34,833 bases of DNA, taken from the NCBI GenBank assembly GCA_025359045.1, contig JANYHN010000006.1, forward strand, positions 1 through 34,833, in the 5' to 3' direction. The DNA comes from Hyphomicrobiales bacterium. GTDB taxonomy: Bacteria; Pseudomonadota; Alphaproteobacteria; Rhizobiales; Aestuariivirgaceae. This document shows, one piece after another, positions 7,475 through 15,036 of the stretch; position 1 is the first letter of the stretch; every line of letters begins with the position of its first letter. The notes under the pieces were generated by a model. That model had not been told where the DNA came from and searched no databases. It saw only the letters and a list, made by a program, of their open reading frames with translations. The translations under genes and the position numbers were made by a program.

Positions 7475-8070
7475 ACAGGTGTAATTTTTGGACGCGCCGC
7501 AACCAACTCATAATGCTTTTTGATATTTGAGTGGCGCGCGAATACCGTTTCAATATCAGGTGCCCAGCTGATCAGCATGGCCGCATAAATATCAGCGGCA
7601 CTAAACACGTCTCCCAAAATATAAGAGCCCTGCCCTAAAGCTTTGGCAAATATATCAAAATCGCGATTCAAATCAATCTCGGCCTTGGCCTTGATCCCAG
7701 TTTCAGCAGACGAATCTACCGAATGCCGGGCTGGATAAAAATAGCGCAGGTCTGCCATGTAAACTGCTGTCGCAAAATAAAGCATCCAACGCAAATAGGC
7801 CGCGCGAAGCGGCGAATCCAATGTCGGTGCCAGCCGCGCTTGGGGATAAAGATCAGCCAGATAAATAACCATGGCCGCACTCTCAGTCATCAAACTGTTA
7901 TCAGGCAGTCGCAAACTTGGCACTTCGCCACGCGGGTTGATAGTCAAGTAATTTTCAAAACCTTGGCCCTTGCGAGGCACATCGACCAACTCAACGGCTG
8001 CCCCGCATTCAGCCAAAACAGCCTCCACAGCGGCTGATCCTGAACCACTACGCATATAAAGGGTAAACAT
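7444..8070 (-). CDS. glutathione S-transferase family protein
   Basis: A 208-residue cytoplasmic protein with an N-terminal thioredoxin-like domain (residues 1-78, containing the cis-proline region GEVPSLRL and the glutathione gamma-glutamyl contact TESAAMVIYLAD) and an all-helical C-terminal domain with the N-capping box-like segment FSAADIYAAMLISW. The catalytic residue early in the fold may be Ser (MRSGSGSA). The start at 8070 is supported by AAGGAG with 6 nt spacing; an in-frame ATG further upstream would overlap the divergent promoter region. It is coupled to the EamA transporter downstream. Substrate is unknown. Confidence 0.88.
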   Translation of the reverse strand: MFTLYMRSGSGSAAVEAVLAECGAAVELVDVPRKGQGFENYLTINPRGEVPSLRLPDNSLMTESAAMVIYLADLYPQARLAPTLDSPLRAAYLRWMLYFATAVYMADLRYFYPARHSVDSSAETGIKAKAEIDLNRDFDIFAKALGQGSYILGDVFSAADIYAAMLISWAPDIETVFARHSNIKKHYELVAARPKITPVWKSNSMLFS

Positions 8071-8081
8071 GAACTTCTCCT

Positions 8082-8109
8082 TTGGGTCGGCCAAATTTAA
8101 GCCTATACT
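8082..8109 (+). promoter_or_regulatory. candidate sigma-70 promoter for the acyltransferase gene
   Basis: TTGGGT (8082-8087) and TATACT (8104-8109) are separated by 16 bp in the 85-bp divergent gap between the GST and acyltransferase starts. The placement and the good -10 match support it, but it is a weak consensus call. Confidence 0.4.
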
Positions 8110-8155
8110 ATCGCCAATTCATCAAGTCTCGTTAGAACCAAGGATAAACTCTGCC

Positions 8156-9070
8156 ATGGTGCAGGCCCCGGCCCCCGCGAAACGCAATGTCCGTTTTTCT
8201 TACTCGACGGCCGACCAGCCCTTGCTGCAGCGCGCCGTTATCCAAGCGATTGAAAAAATCGGTGGCCAGCGCAAGCTGAAGAAACTTTATATCACACACC
8301 AAGAAAATCTTAATCGCGGCATGGGCTTTTTTGACTCTGCCATGCGCCTCTTGCGCATCAATGTAAAATACGAAGCTGACACTTTGGCTCAGGTCCCAAA
8401 AATCGGTCCAGTCGTATTCATCTCTAATCACCCTTACGGCGTGTTAGACGGCATCACCTTAACATGGCTGGCATTGCAAGTTCGCCCTGATACGAAAGTT
8501 CTGGCAGGTGAAGTTCTGTGCCAAGCGCCTGAGGCCTCAGCCAATCTTTTACCAGTTTCCTTTGCGCCCACACGTGAAGCCCGCGAAACCAATGTAAATT
8601 CGCGGCGTCAAGCGCAAGAATGGCTTAAAGCCGGACACGCAGTTGGAATCTTCCCGGGTGGCGGCGTTTCAACTTCAGAGCGCCCTCATAAAGGCCAAGC
8701 CGTTGATTTGGCGTGGGCTCCATTCACTGCAAAAATGATCCGCATGTCGAAGGCCACAGTTGTACCAGTTTTCTTCACGGGTCAAAATAGCAGGCTGTTT
8801 CAACTTGCCAGCCATATGAGCCTCACTTTGCGTCTCTCGCTCGTGTTCCGCGAAACTGCCCGCCGCATCGGAAGTGATTTGCCAGTGCGCGTCGGCAAGC
8901 CCATCCCCTTCAGCGAAATTGAACATCTGACAGACCGCGATGATTTGGTGGCCGAACTGCGCAAGCGGACTTATGCATTGGCGCAACCAAGTGATATTGA
9001 GGGCGATGGTAAGGATCTACATTTACGGCAAGGTCGTATCAAAGGATGGAAACTAGCCAATCAAGATTAG
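8156..9070 (+). CDS. lysophospholipid acyltransferase family (PlsC-type) protein
   Basis: A 304-residue protein of the glycerolipid acyltransferase superfamily. The HX4D catalytic motif is HPYGVLD (in SNHPYGVLDG), and the GIFPGGGVST block corresponds to the substrate-binding motif usually written FPEGTRS, here with G in place of E. VPVFFTGQNSR is the downstream block. It would transfer an acyl chain to a lysolipid, possibly lysophosphatidate or a lyso-ornithine lipid, at the inner face of the membrane. The ATG at 8156 is preferred to the in-frame ATG at 8069: it has AAGGA upstream at 11 nt and avoids overlap with the GST gene. An MlaC-like protein follows 63 nt downstream, which hints at a phospholipid-handling role. 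Confidence 0.82.
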   Translation: MVQAPAPAKRNVRFSYSTADQPLLQRAVIQAIEKIGGQRKLKKLYITHQENLNRGMGFFDSAMRLLRINVKYEADTLAQVPKIGPVVFISNHPYGVLDGITLTWLALQVRPDTKVLAGEVLCQAPEASANLLPVSFAPTREARETNVNSRRQAQEWLKAGHAVGIFPGGGVSTSERPHKGQAVDLAWAPFTAKMIRMSKATVVPVFFTGQNSRLFQLASHMSLTLRLSLVFRETARRIGSDLPVRVGKPIPFSEIEHLTDRDDLVAELRKRTYALAQPSDIEGDGKDLHLRQGRIKGWKLANQD

Positions 9071-9100
9071 TCGCAACACTTGTCAGAGTTTAGCGTTCAG

Positions 9101-9113
9101 TTAGTCTGACTAA
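9101..9113. other. short perfect inverted repeat TTAGTC-T-GACTAA
   Basis: A 6-bp perfect dyad with a single central base, 20 nt before the start of the third MlaC-like gene. It could be an operator or a small leader hairpin. No T-run follows, so it is not a terminator. Confidence 0.3.
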
Positions 9114-9133
9114 ATCGAAGAGTCGGTGTAAAA

Positions 9134-9685
9134 ATGATTCGAACTCAAAAAATTATGTTATGCGCTTTCTTATTTTTATCATCAGGCGATTTTGCTGCGG
9201 CCAGCACATGTCCCGCGGATGATTATATCCAATCAGCGGGCCAAGCATTCATGAGCGCGTCCCGTCGTGGCACGGGCGCAGCATTCAGTACTGCGGCATC
9301 GCGTTATGCCGACCTGCACGGGCTGGCTCTTTTCGCGCTCGGCAATTTCCGCAAATTTTTGCCTAAATCCCGCGAGACCGAATATGTGGCTCGAACGCGC
9401 ACATATATGGGAAACTTTATGGCCGAATACGGCAGCAAATTTGCAGGAGACAGTATTGTCATCACCAGCTGTAATGAAGCAGCAGGCGGCCTTACAGTCG
9501 GCACCAAGCTTTCTACAGGGCAAGTGATCATATTCAGATTACAAAAATCAGGCGGCAGCTACCGCGTCAAAGACGTGAGCGTCTCCGCCATCTGGCTCGC
9601 CCAAATCATGCGTAATAAATTCACTAGAATTATCAAAGAAAATAATGGTGATGTCGAAGCCTTGATCAGTTATTTGGGGAAGTGA
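9134..9685 (+). CDS. MlaC/Ttg2D-like periplasmic protein (paralogue 3)
   Basis: A 183-residue exported protein with a Sec signal (cleavage near AAAS, residue about 24). The mature part has the MlaC layout: RYADLHGLALFALGNF, YMGNFMAEYG, a beta-rich middle and the C-terminal IIKENNGDVEALISYLGK. It resembles paralogue 2 more than paralogue 1. Two cysteines (residues 26 and about 116) might form a disulfide. It follows the PlsC-type acyltransferase on the same strand and is followed after 7 nt by a cupin gene, so the three may be one operon. No ribosome binding site stands out. The lipid-carrier role is inferred from the family. Confidence 0.8.
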   Translation: MIRTQKIMLCAFLFLSSGDFAAASTCPADDYIQSAGQAFMSASRRGTGAAFSTAASRYADLHGLALFALGNFRKFLPKSRETEYVARTRTYMGNFMAEYGSKFAGDSIVITSCNEAAGGLTVGTKLSTGQVIIFRLQKSGGSYRVKDVSVSAIWLAQIMRNKFTRIIKENNGDVEALISYLGK

Positions 9686-9692
9686 AAGCCCA

Positions 9693-10202
9693 ATGTCATC
9701 CAACCAAGATTTGTTTAAGTCGGTTGTTGCGAATGTCAGCGAAATTGAATCAGGTGATATAAATCATTACCCTGGTGATGATGAGCTATTGTCACACAGC
9801 GCGTCATTCGCCCATCACTTCAATCTCACGCGCTTGGGCGTCCACCATGAAAGACTCCCGCCCGGCAGGCGCGTATCATGGCCTCATGCCGAGGCAGACG
9901 AAGAAGAGTTCGTTTACGTTATCGAAGGCACCCCCGATCTCTGGCTCGACGGTCATCTCCACCGCTTAAAGCAAGGAGACGGCATAGGCTTTGCATCCGG
10001 CACAGGCATCGCCCACACCCTCATCAACAACACCAAAACCGATGTCAGACTAATTGTAGTGGGCGAACCCTCGCGCTTCAAAGCCCGCATCCACTATCCC
10101 GTGCACCCAAAGCGCAACGCCGAGATCGGTGATCGCCACTGGAAGAATGTGCCGCACCGCGAATTAGGCCCGCATGATGGGCGGCCGGATAAAGCTAAAT
10201 AA
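9693..10202 (+). CDS. cupin-domain protein
   Basis: A 169-residue protein with one double-stranded beta-helix. Cupin motif 1 is visible in PHAEADEEEFVYVIEGTPDLWLDG (metal-ligand candidates His and Glu) and motif 2 in GDGIGFASGTGIAHTLIN (His). Such proteins are dioxygenases, isomerases or sugar-binding regulators; the substrate cannot be told. The C-terminus (HWKNVPHRELGPHDGRPDKAK) is basic and probably unstructured. It starts 7 nt after the stop of MlaC-like paralogue 3, so it is probably translated from the same mRNA, and its stop abuts the convergent ettA stop. Confidence 0.85.
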   Translation: MSSNQDLFKSVVANVSEIESGDINHYPGDDELLSHSASFAHHFNLTRLGVHHERLPPGRRVSWPHAEADEEEFVYVIEGTPDLWLDGHLHRLKQGDGIGFASGTGIAHTLINNTKTDVRLIVVGEPSRFKARIHYPVHPKRNAEIGDRHWKNVPHRELGPHDGRPDKAK

Positions 10203-11861
10203 TTACGCCCGCGAAAACTGCTTATACTTGATCCGGCTCGGCATCACGCTGTCTGCACCCAAGCGGCGCTTCTTGTCTTCCTCATAGTCTTGGAAGTTGC
10301 CTTCAAACCATTCCACATGGCTATCGCCTTCGAATGCCAAAATATGCGTGGCCAAGCGGTCGAGGAACATGCGGTCATGACTGATGATAACAGCGCAGCC
10401 GCCAAAATCCTCCAACGCTTCTTCAAGGGCCGCCAGAGTTTCCGTATCCAGATCGTTGGTCGGTTCGTCGAGGAGTAGAACATTTGATCCCTCTTTCAAC
10501 ATAGTCGCCAAATGCACGCGGTTGCGCTGCCCGCCGGAAAGTGTGCCCACTTTTTGTTGCTGATCACCACCCTTAAAATTAAATGCGCCCACATAGGCCC
10601 GCGAATTCATTTCGCGCTTGCCCAGATAAATCACATCATTGCCGCCCGAAATTTCTTGCCACACAGTTTTGTTGGCATCCAGCGTATCGCGGCTTTGATC
10701 CACATAACCAAGCTTCACAGTATTGCTCACCGTAACGCTGCCCGAATCCGGTTTCTCCTGCCCCGTCAACATCCTGAACAAAGTGGTCTTGCCCGCGCCG
10801 TTCGGCCCGATGATTCCCACAATGCCACCGGGTGGCAATTTGAACGTAAGATTGTCAATCAGCAAACGGTCGCCGTAAGCTTTGCTCAATCCTTCAACAT
10901 CAATCACATTATCACCCAAGCGTTCGCCCGGCGGAATCATGATCTGCGCTGAATGCGATTGCATGCGCGACTCGTTGATCTTGAGCAGCTCATCATATGC
11001 CTTGATACGCGCTTTGGATTTGGCTTGGCGCGCCTTGGGCGATGCGCCGATCCATTCTTGCTCGCGCTGCAAGGCCTTGCCCCGCGCTGCATCTTCGCTG
11101 GCTTCCTGCGCAAAGCGCTTAGCCTTCTGGCCGAGGTAGGCCGAGTAATTACCTTCATATGGAATGCCGCGACCACGATCGAGTTCCAAAATCCAACCCG
11201 TCACATTATCAAGGAAGTAACGATCATGGGTCACGATCAGAATAGCGCCGGGATAATCTTTCAAATGATGCTCCAGCCAGTTTACTGATTCAGCATCCAA
11301 ATGATTGGTCGGCTCGTCGAGCAACAACAGGTCGGGCTTAGCCAACAATAAACGCGTCAATGCAATACGGCGCTTTTCCCCGCCTGATAGGTTTTCAACC
11401 GAAGCATCACCGGGAGGACAACGTAACGCGTCCATCGCCTGCTCAACTTGAGATTCCAAATCCCACAAATTCTGTGCGTCGATCACATCTTGCAGCTTCG
11501 CCGCCTTATCAGCATTCTCATCATTATAGTCCATCATGAGCGCGTTATACTCATCCATGATAGCCTTCTTCTTGGCCACACCTTCCATTGCATTTTCAAG
11601 AACAGTTTTAGTCGGATCAAGCTGCGGCTCTTGTTCAAGGTAACCAAGTGTAGCCCCATCGGCTAACCACGCCTCGCCGTTGAACTCTTTATCGAGCCCC
11701 GCCATGATTTTCAGAAGTGTAGATTTACCCGAACCATTCGGCCCCAAAATGCCAATTTTAGCATCAGGATAAAACGACAAATGAACATTATCCAAAACCT
11801 TCTTGCCCGAAGCATAAGATTTCGAAAGACCTTGCATATGATAAATAAATTGGCGTGCCAT
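10203..11861 (-). CDS. ettA: energy-dependent translational throttle protein EttA (ABC-F)
   Basis: EttA binds the ribosomal E site and gates the first elongation steps according to the ATP/ADP ratio. The 552-residue protein matches the usual EttA length. It has two ABC cassettes without membrane helices: Walker A GPNGSGKST and GPNGAGKTT, signature motifs LSGGEKRRIAL and LSGGQRNRVHLA, and Walker B LLLLDEPTNHLD and LLLDEPTNDLD with catalytic Glu. The inter-domain linker and an arm insertion (region with DEYNALMMDYNDENADKAAKLQ) support EttA over other ABC-F types. ATG at 11861 has GGA 6 nt upstream. It appears monocistronic. Confidence 0.95.
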   Translation of the reverse strand: MARQFIYHMQGLSKSYASGKKVLDNVHLSFYPDAKIGILGPNGSGKSTLLKIMAGLDKEFNGEAWLADGATLGYLEQEPQLDPTKTVLENAMEGVAKKKAIMDEYNALMMDYNDENADKAAKLQDVIDAQNLWDLESQVEQAMDALRCPPGDASVENLSGGEKRRIALTRLLLAKPDLLLLDEPTNHLDAESVNWLEHHLKDYPGAILIVTHDRYFLDNVTGWILELDRGRGIPYEGNYSAYLGQKAKRFAQEASEDAARGKALQREQEWIGASPKARQAKSKARIKAYDELLKINESRMQSHSAQIMIPPGERLGDNVIDVEGLSKAYGDRLLIDNLTFKLPPGGIVGIIGPNGAGKTTLFRMLTGQEKPDSGSVTVSNTVKLGYVDQSRDTLDANKTVWQEISGGNDVIYLGKREMNSRAYVGAFNFKGGDQQQKVGTLSGGQRNRVHLATMLKEGSNVLLLDEPTNDLDTETLAALEEALEDFGGCAVIISHDRMFLDRLATHILAFEGDSHVEWFEGNFQDYEEDKKRRLGADSVMPSRIKYKQFSRA

Positions 11862-11973
11862 GTCTGATCCGGTAACAAAATATGATTTGCGCGGTTTCTA
11901 GACGTATGCGCTGAATAAGTAAATCGAAGCCAATTTAATTGCACCTTTGTTTATCTTGGGCTAAGAAGTACTA

Positions 11974-12387
11974 ATGGAACAGCAGAAATTGCCGCCCAAA
12001 AAAAATCTCAGAAGTACGAAATCGTCATTCTCGAGGGGGGATCGAGCTGAGAGAGCAATTGGGTTAAAGCATGACAACAGCAATCTAAGTGGTCAGAGTG
12101 CCAAGAAAATGTCTGGGGCTAGAATGTGGCTGGCGAATTTGCTTAGCAACACAGATATTTCAGATGCATTGCTTGGTCAAGTATTTGCTAACAAAAGCAA
12201 GTCGAAAGCAGCTCTGGTAGCTGAAGCACGAAGAGTTTTTGGAAGCTCCACAAAGGCTAAGCATTGGTTACATTACCCAAGACACCAGTTCGGCGGCAAA
12301 ACACCATTGGAGATGACATCCAGCGAAAAGGGGCGATTGGCCGTAGAGGAAATATTGGGACAGATTGAGCACGGAATGTTTAGTTGA
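11974..12387 (+). CDS. Xre/MbcA/ParS-type antitoxin (DUF2384)
   Basis: A 137-residue antitoxin. The C-terminal half carries the toxin-binding domain typical of RES partners: AEARRVFGSSTKAKHWLHYPRHQFGGKTPLEMTSSEKGRLAVEEILGQIEHGMF, with the GG-TPLE core. The N-terminal 45 residues are basic and polar with no clear helix-turn-helix, so DNA binding is uncertain; the middle (SGARMWLANLLSNTDISDALLGQVF) may be the reduced Xre part. It overlaps the RES toxin start by one base (TGATG), the usual coupled antitoxin-first order. The pair sits between ettA and a convergent histidine kinase, with no integrase or direct repeats seen. Confidence 0.85.
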   Translation: MEQQKLPPKKNLRSTKSSFSRGDRAERAIGLKHDNSNLSGQSAKKMSGARMWLANLLSNTDISDALLGQVFANKSKSKAALVAEARRVFGSSTKAKHWLHYPRHQFGGKTPLEMTSSEKGRLAVEEILGQIEHGMFS

Positions 12388-12815
12388 TGGTCGTATGGCG
12401 GATTTCTGAATTCGCCGATCTTAAAGGATTGGGTGGATTAAAATTTGCAGCGCGATGGCATAGCCGAGGAAACGTAATTGTTTATACCGCTGACAGTCCA
12501 GCTTCAGCACTTCTCGAAATTCTCGTGAACACTCCCACCACAGATATCCCGGATAGCTTTCAGCTACTATGTATCGATATCGGTGATTTAGAGTTTGAAG
12601 AACCAAAATTGCCGATTTTCTGGGCAGACGACAAGTTAGCAACTAGAGAAATCGGTGACGAATGGCTTTCCCAAACGCGTTCGGCGGTTTTGAAAGTTCC
12701 TTCGGCAATCATGCCAGACTGTTGGAATTTCTTGGTCAATCCAACCCACGCTGATTCTCTTCATGCAAAGATTTTGTCAAAAAGAAGGTTCAAACTCGAC
12801 CCTCGTCTCCGCTAA
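12387..12815 (+). CDS. RES-domain toxin (NAD+ phosphorylase type)
   Basis: A 142-residue RES-family toxin. Characterised relatives (MbcT, ParT, XreR partners) degrade NAD+ or ADP-ribosylate a target and are neutralised by DUF2384 antitoxins. The expected landmarks are present: WRI near the N-terminus (R5), RWHSRGNVIVYTADSPASALLEILV (R24, Y33, E44) and a C-terminal NPTHADSLHAKI block. Length is normal. The ATG at 12387 overlaps the antitoxin stop; an in-frame TTG one codon upstream is less likely. The gene appears intact, so the pair is probably functional. Confidence 0.87.
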   Translation: MVVWRISEFADLKGLGGLKFAARWHSRGNVIVYTADSPASALLEILVNTPTTDIPDSFQLLCIDIGDLEFEEPKLPIFWADDKLATREIGDEWLSQTRSAVLKVPSAIMPDCWNFLVNPTHADSLHAKILSKRRFKLDPRLR

Positions 12816-12824
12816 ACCTGTGCC

Positions 12825-14897
12825 TCACTGAATTTCCAACGCATCCCGAATAATCTTGTTCAATTCTTCGCGCCGATAAGGCTTCATGATGATGAACCCA
12901 TTCTTAAAGCGCGGCTCATCCTGGTGCACCATGGCGCCCTTCGGATAGCCCGATGTGTGAACGATTTTGAGCAATGGCTTCAAGCTTTGCGCAGCTTGGG
13001 CCAAGTCAAAACCGTTCATGCCCCCCGGCATCACTACATCAGTGAACATCAAATCGACATCATCATTTTCTTGCAATTGCGCCAGTCCTTGAAAACCATC
13101 CCCAGCTTCGATCACGTCATAGCCAAAGTCTTCTAGGAAACCGCAAGCCACAGCGCGAACTGCTTCTTGATCTTCCACAACCAAAATCTTTGGACGGCGC
13201 GAAGGTTGCACTACGGGCTCAGCAATAGCCTCAGCAATTTCTCTGATGATCGGAGTAGGCGCGTCGTAAACTTTAATCTCTGGGCTAGGCATTGACGCAG
13301 CATCCGCTGAACGGTTGCGACGCGGAAGATACATCTTCACGGAAGTCCCATGACCCACTTCACTGTAAACACTGATGTGTCCACCTGATTGCTTGATAAA
13401 ACCATAAACCATCGAAAGCCCAAGGCCCGTGCCCTTGCCCGGAGCTTTGGTTGTGAAAAATGGCTGGAACACTTTTTCCTGCAACTCAGCAGACATGCCG
13501 CAACCATTGTCTGAAACCGCCACCATCACATATTGGCCCGGCGTAACATCAGGGTTTTTGGCCGCATATTCAGCGTCGAGAAAAGCTGGCTGTGTTTCAA
13601 TTGTCAGTCGGCCATTATTGCCCATTGCATCTCGCGCATTGATCGCGAGATTTAAAATCGCCGATTCCAATTGCGATGGATCAATCAATGTATGGGGATC
13701 ACCATCCATCATATCAACTTTAAGCTCGATATTCTCACCAATGGTGCGTGAAACAAGTGGCGCCATACCCTGCACCAAACCGTTCACTCCAACATCACGC
13801 GGCTCAAGATCTTGTTGGCGCGCAAACGCCAAGAGTTGATGCGTTAAATCGGAACCTTTGCGAGCTGCATCAATAGCTTCGGCCACACGTGTGGCGCTTT
13901 TTTCATCTGCGCCAAGCTTGCCATCAAGCAACTGCAAATTTCCAATAATAACGGTCAGCAGATTGTTAAAATCATGCGCCAAACCACCAGTCAGCTGCCC
14001 AATAGCTTCCATCTTTTGCGCTTTTTGCAAACGCTCATTCACCATCTTCTTTTCGCTGGTGTCGGTGATCTGAACAATTAACTGCTCAGTCTCGCCCTTC
14101 TCATTCTTCACAAGCGCAATAGACGTTGCGCCATATGCAATACGGCCCTCGCTCGTCATAAAGCGCAGCTCCTGTTGCAGCACAGGCACTTCACCCATCA
14201 ACAAATGCCGCATGCCATTCAAAAATTGGCCGCGATCATCCTTATGCAACAGTTCTTCAAAGCCATAAGTGGCCGTGCTCAAATCCGACCGATTTAAAAA
14301 CGCTTTCAGAGCAGAGTTTGCAGCTTCAATGCGCCCCATCGGCGAAACCACAGCCATGCCATGCGCCGCAGCGTCAAATGCACCACGGAACCGTTGGTCA
14401 CCGCGATTTGTTTTAATCTGCGCAATCTTCTTTTCAGTAATATCTTCGAGCATGCAAACCGAACGCTCCAACCTGCCCTTGTCCCCACGATAAGCGGTCA
14501 TCGAAAGCACAACAGTCGCAAGCGACCCATCTTTGCGGTGAATCAGAATTTCAGCATTGCGGTAAGAACTCGACACCAAAAATTTGGGATAGATCTCAGT
14601 CACCAAACGACTGCGTGATTCTTGCGGTAAAAATTCGCTAAAGCTGCGGCCAACAACGTCAGTTGGCTGATAACCAAGCGCTTCACACCAAGCGGCATTG
14701 GCCGAAATCATCCGACCAGAACCGTCCATGCAATGTAACATCACAGGCAAATTGGCCAGCAACTTTTCATAAACGCCACCATTTTGGTCGGGGAAAAACG
14801 GCATGCTAGGAGCGCTTGCCATAGCTGGCTTTTCAACACGCCAAACTGGTGTCTGCGGGCCTAAATCTTCCCAATCCTTTAAATTTGGCGTCGTCAT
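12825..14897 (-). CDS. soluble PAS-PAS hybrid sensor histidine kinase with receiver domain
   Basis: A 690-residue cytoplasmic kinase. Two PAS domains (about 45-155 and 170-285) precede a HisKA domain with the phospho-accepting His near 308 (LAHDFNNLL), an HATPase domain (N box [12 protein letters not shown] boxes DNGCGMS and [10 protein letters not shown]) and a C-terminal receiver at about 570-685 (phosphorylated Asp in FTDVVMPG). No membrane helix is present, so it senses a cytoplasmic cue. The HDFNN box resembles CckA-type kinases, but CckA has membrane helices. The start at 14897 has GAGGAG about 12 nt upstream; a GTG at 14930 is an alternative. CtrA-type boxes lie in its upstream region. 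It is convergent with the RES toxin gene. Confidence 0.92.
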   Translation of the reverse strand: MTTPNLKDWEDLGPQTPVWRVEKPAMASAPSMPFFPDQNGGVYEKLLANLPVMLHCMDGSGRMISANAAWCEALGYQPTDVVGRSFSEFLPQESRSRLVTEIYPKFLVSSSYRNAEILIHRKDGSLATVVLSMTAYRGDKGRLERSVCMLEDITEKKIAQIKTNRGDQRFRGAFDAAAHGMAVVSPMGRIEAANSALKAFLNRSDLSTATYGFEELLHKDDRGQFLNGMRHLLMGEVPVLQQELRFMTSEGRIAYGATSIALVKNEKGETEQLIVQITDTSEKKMVNERLQKAQKMEAIGQLTGGLAHDFNNLLTVIIGNLQLLDGKLGADEKSATRVAEAIDAARKGSDLTHQLLAFARQQDLEPRDVGVNGLVQGMAPLVSRTIGENIELKVDMMDGDPHTLIDPSQLESAILNLAINARDAMGNNGRLTIETQPAFLDAEYAAKNPDVTPGQYVMVAVSDNGCGMSAELQEKVFQPFFTTKAPGKGTGLGLSMVYGFIKQSGGHISVYSEVGHGTSVKMYLPRRNRSADAASMPSPEIKVYDAPTPIIREIAEAIAEPVVQPSRRPKILVVEDQEAVRAVACGFLEDFGYDVIEAGDGFQGLAQLQENDDVDLMFTDVVMPGGMNGFDLAQAAQSLKPLLKIVHTSGYPKGAMVHQDEPRFKNGFIIMKPYRREELNKIIRDALEIQ

Positions 14898-14983
14898 GGC
14901 GCTGCAACTCTCCTCAATCCTGCGCCGCACGATAGGAGATGCACGGTTAATGGGGTCTTGATAAGTTTAAAACAAAGCAAGAA

Positions 14984-14998
14984 TTAACCGTAAGTTTT
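14984..14998. promoter_or_regulatory. near-consensus CtrA box
   Basis: TTAA-ccgtaag-TTTT matches 7 of 8 positions of the TTAA-N7-TTAA CtrA consensus. It lies 87-101 nt upstream of the hybrid kinase start and 21 nt from the perfect box at 15020. It is a pattern call only. Confidence 0.4.
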
Positions 14999-15019
14999 AG
15001 GAAAGGGACAGGAACCTGG

Positions 15020-15034
15020 TTAATAAGACGTTAA
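15020..15034. promoter_or_regulatory. perfect CtrA box
   Basis: TTAA-taagacg-TTAA is an exact match to TTAA-N7-TTAA, the binding site of the alphaproteobacterial cell-cycle regulator CtrA. It sits between the hydantoinase stop (15037) and the hybrid kinase start (14897), so the kinase is the likely target. Binding is inferred. Confidence 0.55.
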
Positions 15035-15036
15035 GA

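Noticed and set aside
12825..14897. Hybrid kinase as CckA
   Set aside because: The HDFNN box is similar, but there are no transmembrane helices, so it is not the membrane-bound cell-cycle kinase.
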